The position numbers and the translations under genes are program-made. 64,000 bases of DNA from the NCBI RefSeq assembly GCF_007558725.1, contig NZ_VLPL01000005.1:248001-312000 (forward strand), read 5' to 3'. The first letter of the stretch is position 1, and each line of letters opens with the position of its first letter. The notes under the pieces are model-generated. The model was not told where the DNA came from. It did not search any database and saw nothing but the letters and a program-made list of their open reading frames with translations. Of the stretch, positions 56,796 through 64,000 are shown in pieces. The DNA comes from Fluviicola chungangensis. Lineage in GTDB: Bacteria; Bacteroidota; Bacteroidia; Flavobacteriales_D; Crocinitomicaceae.

Positions 56796-57832
56796 ACCGA
56801 AAATTTGCGTTTGTGTTTAAAAATGATGGCGATGAAAACCGGTGTTCCCATCAAAGCGGTAATAATCCCGATAGGTACTTCTGTTGGCGGGAGAATTGTT
56901 CGGGAGATCATATCGGCAACAGCAAGTAAAATGGCACCGAAAAAAGCACTGAAAGGCAATAATAACTGATGATTCGGCCCCGATACAATGCGAATGATGT
57001 GTGGTACCACCAAGCCGATAAATCCGATTACACCAGCCATTGAAACTGCCGATCCCACCATACAGGTCGAACAAACGATCACCAGGAGTTTGATATTTTT
57101 CACTTTGTATCCCATGTAGTGCGCATTACTTTCTCCCAAAGCCAATACATTTAAGCTCTTAGCCCGGAAGAAAATAAGGATCATGGGAACAAGCGTGAAT
57201 ACAGCCAGTAACCCAAGTGAATCCGTGTTGGCCGACCCTAAACTTCCCAGGGTCCAGAAAGTCAGATCGCGCAGTTCATCATCCGTTGCAAAAAATGTCA
57301 ACAAACCTGTCAAAGCTGCTGTTAATGCATTCAATGCGATTCCTGCCAAAATGAGGGTCAATGAATTGATTTCACCCTGACTCAATGACAAGCGATAAAC
57401 AATAAATGCCACAAGGGAGGCCCCAAAGAATGCCACAATGGAAAGGGAAAATCCCTCGCTGAACAGAATCAACCAGGGAACCAATCCGTTGAACAAAATG
57501 AATAGTGAAGCAAACAATGAGGCGCCCGTTGAAATTCCTATTAAAGCGGAATCCACTAAAGGGTTTCTAAAAATTCCTTGTAATGCTGCACCTGAAACCG
57601 CCAATCCTGCCCCAATCAAACACGAATAAACTGCCCTTGGGAACCGGATATTGTAAACAACCTGGTATTCGATATCCGTTATTTCCAGACCGGTAGTGCA
57701 TCCGAGCTTCTCAATTAAACTGCCAAAGACATGAGAAACCGGGATACGAACATTCCCTACTGAGAGGTTCACAATAAAGCAAACGACCAGTAAAATAAGT
57801 AATGAAAAACCGATTATCCTTTGTCTTGACAT
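56792..57832 (-). CDS. hmuU: Haem ABC transporter permease (FecCD family)
   Basis: 346 residues from ATG 57832 (MSRQRIIGFSLL); a TTG at 57841 is an alternative. About ten hydrophobic segments in the BtuC/FecD pattern. Conserved ARFPRA-like NIRFPRAVYSCLIGAGLAVSG, LIGISTGASLFASLF, and the FIGLVVPHIIRIVSGPNH loop that contacts the ATPase. Inner-membrane channel. The 63-nt gap to hmuT holds a TTGAAC-type repeat tract. Confidence 0.94.
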   Translation of the reverse strand: MSRQRIIGFSLLILLVVCFIVNLSVGNVRIPVSHVFGSLIEKLGCTTGLEITDIEYQVVYNIRFPRAVYSCLIGAGLAVSGAALQGIFRNPLVDSALIGISTGASLFASLFILFNGLVPWLILFSEGFSLSIVAFFGASLVAFIVYRLSLSQGEINSLTLILAGIALNALTAALTGLLTFFATDDELRDLTFWTLGSLGSANTDSLGLLAVFTLVPMILIFFRAKSLNVLALGESNAHYMGYKVKNIKLLVIVCSTCMVGSAVSMAGVIGFIGLVVPHIIRIVSGPNHQLLLPFSAFFGAILLAVADMISRTILPPTEVPIGIITALMGTPVFIAIIFKHKRKFSV

Positions 57833-57841
57833 ACTTCTCAA

Positions 57842-57895
57842 TGTTCAATGAGTTGAAAAGGTTCAATGAGGTTCAAAACCAATTGAACACTTGAA
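57842..57895. repeat. GTTCAA/TTGAAC short repeat tract inside the haem operon
   Basis: The gap between hmuT and hmuU contains GTTCAATGAG twice, 18 nt apart, plus further GTTCAA and TTGAAC copies. The same motif style fills 27250-27340. Confidence 0.5.
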
Positions 57896-58756
57896 CTATT
57901 TAATCTTTTTGAATTCTTTATTTAACTCCATTAGTGCTTCAGCCACACGGGGACCGAACCCACTCAATAACTGTCCATCCATTTGGATCAGCGCTTTATT
58001 CTTACCTGCGTTTGTTGCCGCAACTCCGGGAACATGGAAGATTCCATCAGGCCCCAAACTTTGAGCTCCTGAGGTAAACATCAAAATCACATCCGGATTG
58101 GCGGCAATGACTGATTCACTTGTAAGCGGTTTGAAATCCGTGAATCCCTTACCGGCATTTTCCCCTCCTGCCAAAACGATCATTTTTTCAAGCGGTGTAT
58201 TTTCCCCGGCAACCATTAATGTTCCTGCTCCTCTTGCGTACACGAACAATACTTTAGGCTTTTTGTCCGGTTTTGAAATTTTCCGTACATCCGAATTGAT
58301 TTGAGTAACAATGGGTGCTGATTCATCTGCTTTTCCTAACCAGGCAGCCACTTCTTTTACCAGGTATTTTGCACCCTCTACGCTGTTCGGGTGTTTAAAA
58401 GTGATCAATTCGATCTTAGCCTGTTTTAATTTTGATTTCAAGTCCGGAGACACCTCATCCTCCAGCATCACTACATGGGAAGGATTTAATGCCAATAAAC
58501 TTTCAATGGCCAATTTGCGTACATGGCCTAAATTCGGGAGCTTTTCAGCGACCGCAGGATATGTACTCGTTACATCAATCCCAACGAGTTCCTTTTCTGA
58601 ACCTACCGCATAGATGATTTCTGTAACCGAACCGCTTAAAGAAATGATTCGTCTTTCTGCTGTTTTTCCCTCTCTTTTTTCTACCGGCTTTTCACCCGAA
58701 TTGCAAGCAGCTGTCAGTGCTAAAAGAGTCAGAAATAAAAAACTGATTTTTTTCAT
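57896..58756 (-). CDS. hmuT: Haem ABC transporter substrate-binding lipoprotein
   Basis: 286 residues. Lipoprotein signal with Cys18 (LALTAAC). Class III/TroA-type periplasmic binding protein: RIISLSGSVTEIIYAVG, LVGIDVTSTYPAVAEKLPNLGH (Tyr at the haem-ligand position of HmuT/ShuT), ALNPSHVVMLED, and FTDFKPLTSESVIAANPDVIL. Carries haem from the outer-membrane receptor to HmuUV. It starts 18 nt after the T9SS HmuY-like stop. Confidence 0.93.
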   Translation of the reverse strand: MKKISFLFLTLLALTAACNSGEKPVEKREGKTAERRIISLSGSVTEIIYAVGSEKELVGIDVTSTYPAVAEKLPNLGHVRKLAIESLLALNPSHVVMLEDEVSPDLKSKLKQAKIELITFKHPNSVEGAKYLVKEVAAWLGKADESAPIVTQINSDVRKISKPDKKPKVLFVYARGAGTLMVAGENTPLEKMIVLAGGENAGKGFTDFKPLTSESVIAANPDVILMFTSGAQSLGPDGIFHVPGVAATNAGKNKALIQMDGQLLSGFGPRVAEALMELNKEFKKIK

Positions 58757-58774
58757 TTTCTATTCAATCAAAGA

Positions 58775-60019
58775 TTAATGTTGTACAACCAAACGTTGCG
58801 TTGTTGTCGCTGTTCCGTTCGAAACTTCAAACAGGTAAACCCCGTTTGTGAAAGTTGCCGTAGAAAGGGTCATTACTTCCAACGTGCCGGATCCGGCAGC
58901 GTTTTCAAATACCACCTGACCGGTCATATTCATTACTTTGACCGTTGCATTTGATTTGGAATCAACCATTACTGTAACTATATCTGCAGCCGGGTTCGGG
59001 AAAATCCCCATAATCAACTGGTTCTTTTCAGCGACATTCAGCGTAGCTACTTTTTCTTTTTTGAACAGGGTTTTGCCTAAACTGCTTCCTGAGAAACCGG
59101 TCATGATCAATCTCCAGTAATCCCCATCTGCATCTTTCACGAAGTAAACCAGGGAATCTTCAATGGTATAAGTCCCTGCGTATGTTTTCCAATCGTACCC
59201 GATCGTGTTGATGTCTTCAGAATAGGTCACCGAAGTATATGTCATATCCGTAACAGGATCATCTACCGGGTGAACTTCAGCCACTTGCACTCCAACATTG
59301 TGTAATATCCCTGTTACCATGTTGTAAGGATAAGGAGCGCCGTTATTTGCAGCGTATTGGGTAAACACTAAATCCCAGCTCGTCGAAACGGGTTCTCTGT
59401 CAATTACGGTTCCGCCCAAAGTCAAATAAACAAAGTTTTTTGTCGCATAAGCTGTGATCCCGACAGTTGCAGTTCCTATCCCACTGTGGTCTGCATTCGA
59501 GTAGTCCACCGTGTATTCGGAAGACATAAATGACAGGGAAACAGTAAACAATTTGACAGAACCGTTTGAGTATTTAATGGCAAAAACGCGATTCGCAACA
59601 ATTCCTGTGTGGTTTACCGCATCGTAATTTCCCCAACCGTAATCCGTACCGCCGGCACTGGCAGTATTCAAAGCTCCTTCACTCCATGTTGCTTCCGAGT
59701 TGTAAAGCGGAGTCCATGAGGTCATACCCGTAGTATCAGCAGTAGCCAAATCTGTTCCGTCCGTACCCGGAACCGCATAGACAGATCCGATCTTGTTATT
59801 AAAAATAATCGATGCTGCCAGCGGATTGGAAGGGTTAATTGTTGTCGCAAAACCCAAATCCCAGTTATTTGCGGCCTGAGCGGTACCTTGCTCATCGTTT
59901 TGCAAGCTGTACCAAATGTTGTTTGCATATCCTGCGCCCATCGTTACTGAGTCGCTTACCAGCTGCGCATTTGAAAATCCAGCCAATGTTAAGAATGATA
60001 GAAGTAATCCTTTTTTCAT
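58775..60019 (-). CDS. HmuY-like protein with T9SS type-A sorting domain, first gene of the haem operon
   Basis: 414 residues. Sec signal MKKGLLLSFLTLAGFSNA without a lipobox. The N-terminal ~320 residues carry HmuY-like blocks: GAGYANNIWYSLQNDEQGTA, NWDLGFATTINPSNPLAASI, SWDLVFTQYAANNGAPYPYN and NTIGYDWKTYAG, most of which line up with the lipoprotein at 51740-52699. The C-terminal ~80 residues (IFPNPAADIVTVMVDSKSNA ... GVYLFEVSNGTATTTQRLVV) are a type-A T9SS sorting domain. Prediction: a T9SS-exported haem-binding protein, surface-bound or released as a haemophore. A -7 box with a -33 TTG sits upstream, so it leads the operon. Confidence 0.85.
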   Translation of the reverse strand: MKKGLLLSFLTLAGFSNAQLVSDSVTMGAGYANNIWYSLQNDEQGTAQAANNWDLGFATTINPSNPLAASIIFNNKIGSVYAVPGTDGTDLATADTTGMTSWTPLYNSEATWSEGALNTASAGGTDYGWGNYDAVNHTGIVANRVFAIKYSNGSVKLFTVSLSFMSSEYTVDYSNADHSGIGTATVGITAYATKNFVYLTLGGTVIDREPVSTSWDLVFTQYAANNGAPYPYNMVTGILHNVGVQVAEVHPVDDPVTDMTYTSVTYSEDINTIGYDWKTYAGTYTIEDSLVYFVKDADGDYWRLIMTGFSGSSLGKTLFKKEKVATLNVAEKNQLIMGIFPNPAADIVTVMVDSKSNATVKVMNMTGQVVFENAAGSGTLEVMTLSTATFTNGVYLFEVSNGTATTTQRLVVQH

Positions 60020-60092
60020 GTGATGTGTTTTTATTTATTGGGTATCCGTTCTAGCGGATTATTTTAATTTAAACTCAATCTAAATAACACGG

Positions 60093-60100
60093 CAAAATTA
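60093..60100 (-). promoter_or_regulatory. Promoter of the haem operon (TTG-N20-TAATTTTG)
   Basis: On the minus strand TAATTTTG is an exact -7 box and TTG (60121-60123) lies 20 nt upstream; 5' leader of about 68 nt to ATG 60019. No Fur box was identified by eye. Confidence 0.55.
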
Positions 60101-60165
60101 GGTTCGAAACGGAGTGGATGCAATCGCTAAAACAAGCGGAAAAAGATACCTTTGACAGGGTAGGT

Positions 60166-60789
60166 TTATTTCTTGAACACCTGGTTTTCCATTTCAAACA
60201 ATAAAAGCTCGGATAAGGATTTCACTTTTAATTTTTTGAAACAATTTTTGCGGTGTGTTTGAACGGTATGCGGACTTAATCCCAGTTCCCTGCTTATTTC
60301 TATTGTTGATTTACCATTTAACAGGGATTCTATGATTTCAATTTCGCGTTTGGTTAAGCTGAACGGGGCAGACAGGGTACTTTCATCATCGTGGCTCAGG
60401 ATCTTATTCCAAACCAATTCACAATAGTAGTTCTGGTTGTGTAACACTTTTCGAAAGGCTTCTTTTAATTCATCCCGGGTACAATTTACATCAATGAATC
60501 CGGAGACACCGAACGAAACCAATTTAGGAAGGTCGGATACATCTCTGTTTTGAATCAGTATCACCTTAACACAATTGGCATCTTCCGGAGTTTCTTTCAG
60601 ATTATTCTCAATTTCCTGGTAATTCCCTGCAAAGTTGTAAACGACTACCTGCTTCTGACCGGAAGATGTATGTTGCACTTTTGGATTTCCCGCATGCCAC
60701 TCAATTGTGACCTCTCCAAGAATTGATTGTACCAACTCTTTGAATCCCAGGCTTATCAATTGATTTCGACTATCTAAATGCAGGTTCAT
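60166..60789 (-). CDS. LuxR/NarL-type transcriptional regulator with receiver-like N-terminus
   Basis: 207 residues from ATG 60789; TTG 60816 would add nine residues. The C-terminal LuxR helix-turn-helix is clear (LTKREIEIIESLLNGKSTIE ... LGLSPHTVQTHRKNCFKKLK, about 145-200). The N-terminal 130 residues have receiver-like alternation (QVVVYNF, VKVILIQNRD, FGVSGFID), but where the phosphoacceptor Asp should end strand 3 the text reads VVVYNF with no Asp, so conventional phosphorylation is doubtful. It lies 147 nt upstream of the haem operon on the same strand. A regulatory link is possible but untested. Confidence 0.82.
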   Translation of the reverse strand: MNLHLDSRNQLISLGFKELVQSILGEVTIEWHAGNPKVQHTSSGQKQVVVYNFAGNYQEIENNLKETPEDANCVKVILIQNRDVSDLPKLVSFGVSGFIDVNCTRDELKEAFRKVLHNQNYYCELVWNKILSHDDESTLSAPFSLTKREIEIIESLLNGKSTIEISRELGLSPHTVQTHRKNCFKKLKVKSLSELLLFEMENQVFKK

Positions 60790-60929
60790 CTTATGTAGAA
60801 TAATTCTAAATAGCAAAATTGCCCTCTTGAGAAGGAATCTACAATACCGTAAAAAAGGTAAATCATCTACCCGATCCCTGTGAATCAGACAGTCGAAATT
60901 TGAAGTATGATGGTAAAAACGGGAATCGG

Positions 60930-63524
60930 TTAATGTTGTTCTACATGCCCTTTTTTACCCGAAGGAATTGCAAGTACCCAATCGTACCAGCCCACAAAGT
61001 GGGAATCAAAATACCCCTTGTGATTGTAGAGGTTTTTGGGAATATAAATTCGCTGTTTTTCCGACAATCCTTTCACAGAAGCCTGTGGCGCAACACCATC
61101 CTGCAGACAGGGTGCATCCTGGTTCACTGTATGCAAGTTACTGCCGTATTGCCAGACGTGCTTCCATTCTTTCCGGTTTACAGTTCCGGTTGATGCATTT
61201 TCAGGTGCCAGAATGTAATAAGCTCCAAAATTTATTTTGCCTCTCAATTGTTCGATCATTCCTTGAGCATAGGCGAATCCCATGCTGTGTACAACCAAAT
61301 AAAGGGTGTCATTTTTGGAAGAATTCGGTAATTCATTGAGCATTTGGAACAAATTTCGGCCCGCAATTCTTCCTCCGTTTACGCGAACCGCAAAACCTCG
61401 TTTATTGGGCTTAGTTGCCAGCAGACTGAGTGTCTTCGCCTTCCGGGAGCCGAAGAGTTTGGAACCCACCGTACTGGTCGTATAACAAGTATGCATTTTC
61501 GGATTCCGGCATCTTTTCGGGTAAATACCCGAGTTTGTACTGAAGTTCAGCAAGCTCCTGTGATTGGAGGTTGAAACGGAATGATGTCCGTCTGCATAAT
61601 AATACTCTGTCGGATTAATTCTCAACCGGAAAGTATCATCGATTTGTTTCCAGGGATGCCAATAATTGTAGCGGTCTTCCGTAAACAACCGATTGAGTGA
61701 ATTCGGGAATTCCAATCCATTGCTCCGGATATCTTCAAAATTCTCTTCAAACGTACTTCCCAGGGAAGTAGGACGATATCCGTTCACAAAAACCAATATC
61801 CGTTTGGGAGGATCCTCTAATTTTAATTTGGAAGTCAAATCCACCCCCAAATGATTATAGACCTGGTCCCGAAGCCATTTTCCTTTAGCCGAATAGATTT
61901 TGACCACGATATAATGGCTTTTTGCATCGATCGCTTCTTCCAGCAGATCGGTTTTCAGGGAATCCGAATTGGCGATCAGCCGCAACTTTACCGGAACCTG
62001 CTGTTTGGAAACATTCATTTTAAAATAAAGTACTTTCTTTCGTTCGTAAAGAAAATACTGCTTATTCCGTTTGACAATCAATTCAGATCCGACACGTTTT
62101 TCCTCCAGTTTATGGGGATGCCTGTTATCAAACAGCAGGTCCAGAACTTTCTTCTCATTCAATCCCGAATACGATTTGATCACTCCATCTGTTACTTCAA
62201 ACCAGGAATATCCCAAATCAACAGCTTTCATTAAAACAAATGAAAGTACGAGTATACCTGTCCATTGAATGAACCGTGAAAAGAAGGAAACCAGGCGTGG
62301 CTTTTTCATGCGCATTTTCAGCCATCCGCGTAATTTCCGGAACCCATAAACAAATCCTCCAACAGACAACAATACGCTTAGCAGATGCAGGATGTTAAAG
62401 GGTTTTGATTTGATGCGGAACAGGGTTTTGTACAAAATATTATCAATCTGAAGGTGATACGAATACGTATTTTTCTTCATCGGACGAATAACCGAAGCCA
62501 GGAAACTCTTATTTTTCAAAACAATGCTTCCGTCTTTATTTTGTTCAAAGAAATAATAGGCAATCAGTCCGTTGTTCGTAACCACTTCTTCATAATCATC
62601 GATAATGGAATAAATGCTCGGATTTTTATTGACCCGGATCCACATTTCGTTATCCAGGCCCCAAACTTCCGGATTTTCCTGTTCCGACTCTATATTGGCA
62701 AATCCTTCCAAGTACTCCATTGCCATAGTGTGCGCCAATTCCCTTGAATTGTTTTTCATCAAAAAGCCCAACGACTTGTTTTTCACAATGTATCCTTTCA
62801 AAGCAGGATTTACAAACCGGGGAATAACAAAAAAAAGAAGCGTATTGATTGTTTTATCTTTATAACTATTCTGATAGACATCCCGAACATGGCGCATCTG
62901 ATTGGTGTATTTCAAACGGTCCGGACCCGGATTTTCAAAAGATTCTCCCATTTCAAACGCATCGCTTTCGAACACGGGGTCTACCGTTACTTCGAAGCGG
63001 ACGTTTGCCGGAGCAAAGAGCACATTCAATTCCTTTTCAAGGCTGTCTGCGTTGATTTTGGCTTTCATTAAGGGAACAATCCGTACCTTTTGAATAACAA
63101 CCGGCAATACGGAAACATGTAGGGTTGAAATGACCCCTCCCTGGAACTTCGCAACCAGGTCGTAATCTTTATTCGAAGCCGGTAAAAAGATCCGTTGTTT
63201 GATCTCATTGACCCGTGTACTTGCAATACGTTCCGTGCGTATGTAAAACTCAATCGAATCAACAGATGGGAATTTAAGACGATTAATCTTAAAATCCACC
63301 ACATCCGTTTGTGCTTTTCCTACAGATTTGAATACTTCTGCTTCATATCCATTTTTATTGTTCTCCTTCACCCGTTCAAAAAAACCAAACCGTTGATTCT
63401 GATTCTTAACGAATTGTCCGGATTCAATCGGTAAATGGGGAAGCGTATCCTTTCGTTCCTGTGAAAAGCCATAAACGCCTGTTAAAAGGCATATACTGAA
63501 AAGAAAGAAATTCTTTCTAAGCAT
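60930..63524 (-). CDS. Multidomain membrane protein: degenerate zincin-like domain, two membrane helices, hydrolase-like domain
   Basis: 864 residues from ATG 63524 (MLRKNFFLFSICLLTGVYG signal peptide). The N-terminal ~250 residues end in a stretch that in plan resembles Bacteroidota metallopeptidase domains with a LAHELGHG motif, but here reads SRELAHTMAMEYLEG, so the second His and Glu are missing. Two hydrophobic helices follow at about 376-398 (LHLLSVLLSVGGFVYGF) and 420-440 (TGILVLSFVLMKAVDL). The C-terminal half begins ILVFVNGYRP and contains YADGHHSVSTSNH and YLVVHSMGFAYAQGM, the last resembling a lipase nucleophile elbow, with a late His in SHFVGWYDW. No named family is assigned. It follows the ACMSD-like gene by 8 nt. 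Confidence 0.65.
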   Translation of the reverse strand: MLRKNFFLFSICLLTGVYGFSQERKDTLPHLPIESGQFVKNQNQRFGFFERVKENNKNGYEAEVFKSVGKAQTDVVDFKINRLKFPSVDSIEFYIRTERIASTRVNEIKQRIFLPASNKDYDLVAKFQGGVISTLHVSVLPVVIQKVRIVPLMKAKINADSLEKELNVLFAPANVRFEVTVDPVFESDAFEMGESFENPGPDRLKYTNQMRHVRDVYQNSYKDKTINTLLFFVIPRFVNPALKGYIVKNKSLGFLMKNNSRELAHTMAMEYLEGFANIESEQENPEVWGLDNEMWIRVNKNPSIYSIIDDYEEVVTNNGLIAYYFFEQNKDGSIVLKNKSFLASVIRPMKKNTYSYHLQIDNILYKTLFRIKSKPFNILHLLSVLLSVGGFVYGFRKLRGWLKMRMKKPRLVSFFSRFIQWTGILVLSFVLMKAVDLGYSWFEVTDGVIKSYSGLNEKKVLDLLFDNRHPHKLEEKRVGSELIVKRNKQYFLYERKKVLYFKMNVSKQQVPVKLRLIANSDSLKTDLLEEAIDAKSHYIVVKIYSAKGKWLRDQVYNHLGVDLTSKLKLEDPPKRILVFVNGYRPTSLGSTFEENFEDIRSNGLEFPNSLNRLFTEDRYNYWHPWKQIDDTFRLRINPTEYYYADGHHSVSTSNHRSLLNFSTNSGIYPKRCRNPKMHTCYTTSTVGSKLFGSRKAKTLSLLATKPNKRGFAVRVNGGRIAGRNLFQMLNELPNSSKNDTLYLVVHSMGFAYAQGMIEQLRGKINFGAYYILAPENASTGTVNRKEWKHVWQYGSNLHTVNQDAPCLQDGVAPQASVKGLSEKQRIYIPKNLYNHKGYFDSHFVGWYDWVLAIPSGKKGHVEQH

Positions 63525-63532
63525 GTTTTCTC

Positions 63533-64000
63533 TTAAATTGAAGTCTTTCCAAGCCAACGCAACACATTGTCATACCAGATCGCATCCGATTCTTTTTGAT
63601 CCAAAATCCCGACTTCAACCGCAAAGTCAATCACCCTTCCGGGATAGGAGTTCGCTACACCTTCCATTTCACCTAATGGGTACGGATCATCCAACCCGGA
63701 AACAATCTGGGACGAGCCTACCCGGATTTTGAGTAATTGCAAGGTATAGGAATCGTGTACCAGGGTGTCAAAAAACAAGTTCGGATGACCTAAGCTTGCC
63801 CTCGGGTCCCTGGTTTCGGTAAACAGGTCCGGTCTTCCGTCAAATCCCTGTAATCTTCTTCCGTAATTTGCCTGTCCCAGCATACACCCATGAGCAAAAC
63901 ACGTGCGGATATCCGGGTATTTATTGACAAAGTCTTTGAGTGCATACATGTGCAAGGTATCTGCAGTTTGGGCCATCATCCAAACCAAGTGAAAACGCCA
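63533..64000 (-). CDS. ACMSD-like amidohydrolase (2-amino-3-carboxymuconate-6-semialdehyde decarboxylase family), 5' truncated by window edge
   Basis: Visible C-terminal ~155 residues; the frame is open to the window end. Blocks TCFAHGCMLGQANYGRRLQG, FDGRPDLF, FDTLVHDSYTLQLLKIRVG and SGLDDPYPLGEMEG match the decarboxylase: CFAHG, GRxxxGFxxRPDL, and the GTDYPFPLGE metal-ligand region (here GLDDPYPLGE, with the Asp retained). ACMSD acts in the kynurenine branch of tryptophan degradation. Upstream kynurenine genes would be outside the window. The next gene downstream starts 8 nt after this stop. Confidence 0.88.
   Translation of the reverse strand, partial: WRFHLVWMMAQTADTLHMYALKDFVNKYPDIRTCFAHGCMLGQANYGRRLQGFDGRPDLFTETRDPRASLGHPNLFFDTLVHDSYTLQLLKIRVGSSQIVSGLDDPYPLGEMEGVANSYPGRVIDFAVEVGILDQKESDAIWYDNVLRWLGKTSI

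Overview
The window looks like chromosomal DNA of a member of the Bacteroidota, most likely order Flavobacteriales and perhaps a Fluviicola-like (Crocinitomicaceae) bacterium. The order rests on several C-terminal type IX secretion (T9SS) sorting domains of both type A and type B, a short Bacteroidota-type primary sigma factor, many TAnnTTTG -7 promoter boxes just upstream of start codons, weak Shine-Dalgarno signals, TonB receptors with a carboxypeptidase-regulatory-like N-terminus, and lipoproteins. The family-level guess is only an impression. I see no phage, IS transposase, CRISPR array, rRNA or tRNA.

Layout. 1-1735: 3' end of a large type-B T9SS adhesin. 1790-5068: M61 aminopeptidase and dihydrolipoyl dehydrogenase. 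5394-10745: DUF1800/DUF1501 pair followed by an outer-membrane barrel and a lipoprotein. 10788-18278 (minus): tight cluster of a lamin-tail T9SS protein, TonB receptor, T9SS-secreted endonuclease I and a two-gene 5'-nucleotidase, which reads as a nucleic-acid scavenging locus. 18681-34554: mainly housekeeping and envelope genes (DPP-IV peptidase, citrate synthase, rRNA methyltransferase, patatin-barrel fusion, VOC protein, lipoprotein, PriA, RpoD, LMW phosphatase, RsmI-like methylase). 34583-39268 (minus): a second, complete type-B adhesin with eight 72-residue Ig-like repeats. 39409-45271 (minus): TerB/DnaJ protein, HtpG, FkbM methyltransferase, ABC-F ATPase, with an ArsR-like regulator on the plus strand that is broken by an in-frame amber codon. 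45413-51586 (minus): secreted M43 metalloprotease, then a hisS-hutH-membrane protein operon. 51740-60019 (minus): complete haem acquisition operon. 60166-64000 (minus): LuxR-type regulator, an unusual 864-residue membrane protein, and the 3' end of an ACMSD-like amidohydrolase.

How the genes work together. The haem operon is the clearest system. In transcription order it encodes a T9SS-exported HmuY-like protein, a periplasmic haem-binding lipoprotein (HmuT), permease (HmuU), ATPase (HmuV), haem-handling cytoplasmic protein (HmuS), a TonB haem receptor with FRAP/NPDL-type boxes, and a second HmuY-like protein that is a lipoprotein. A -7 box lies in front and a strong hairpin behind. The pairing of a releasable T9SS HmuY paralogue with a lipid-anchored one is the most interesting hypothesis here. 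The nuclease/nucleotidase/TonB cluster looks like a second nutrient-scavenging unit. The 864-residue protein beside ACMSD appears to join a degenerate zincin-like domain, two membrane helices and a hydrolase-like domain.
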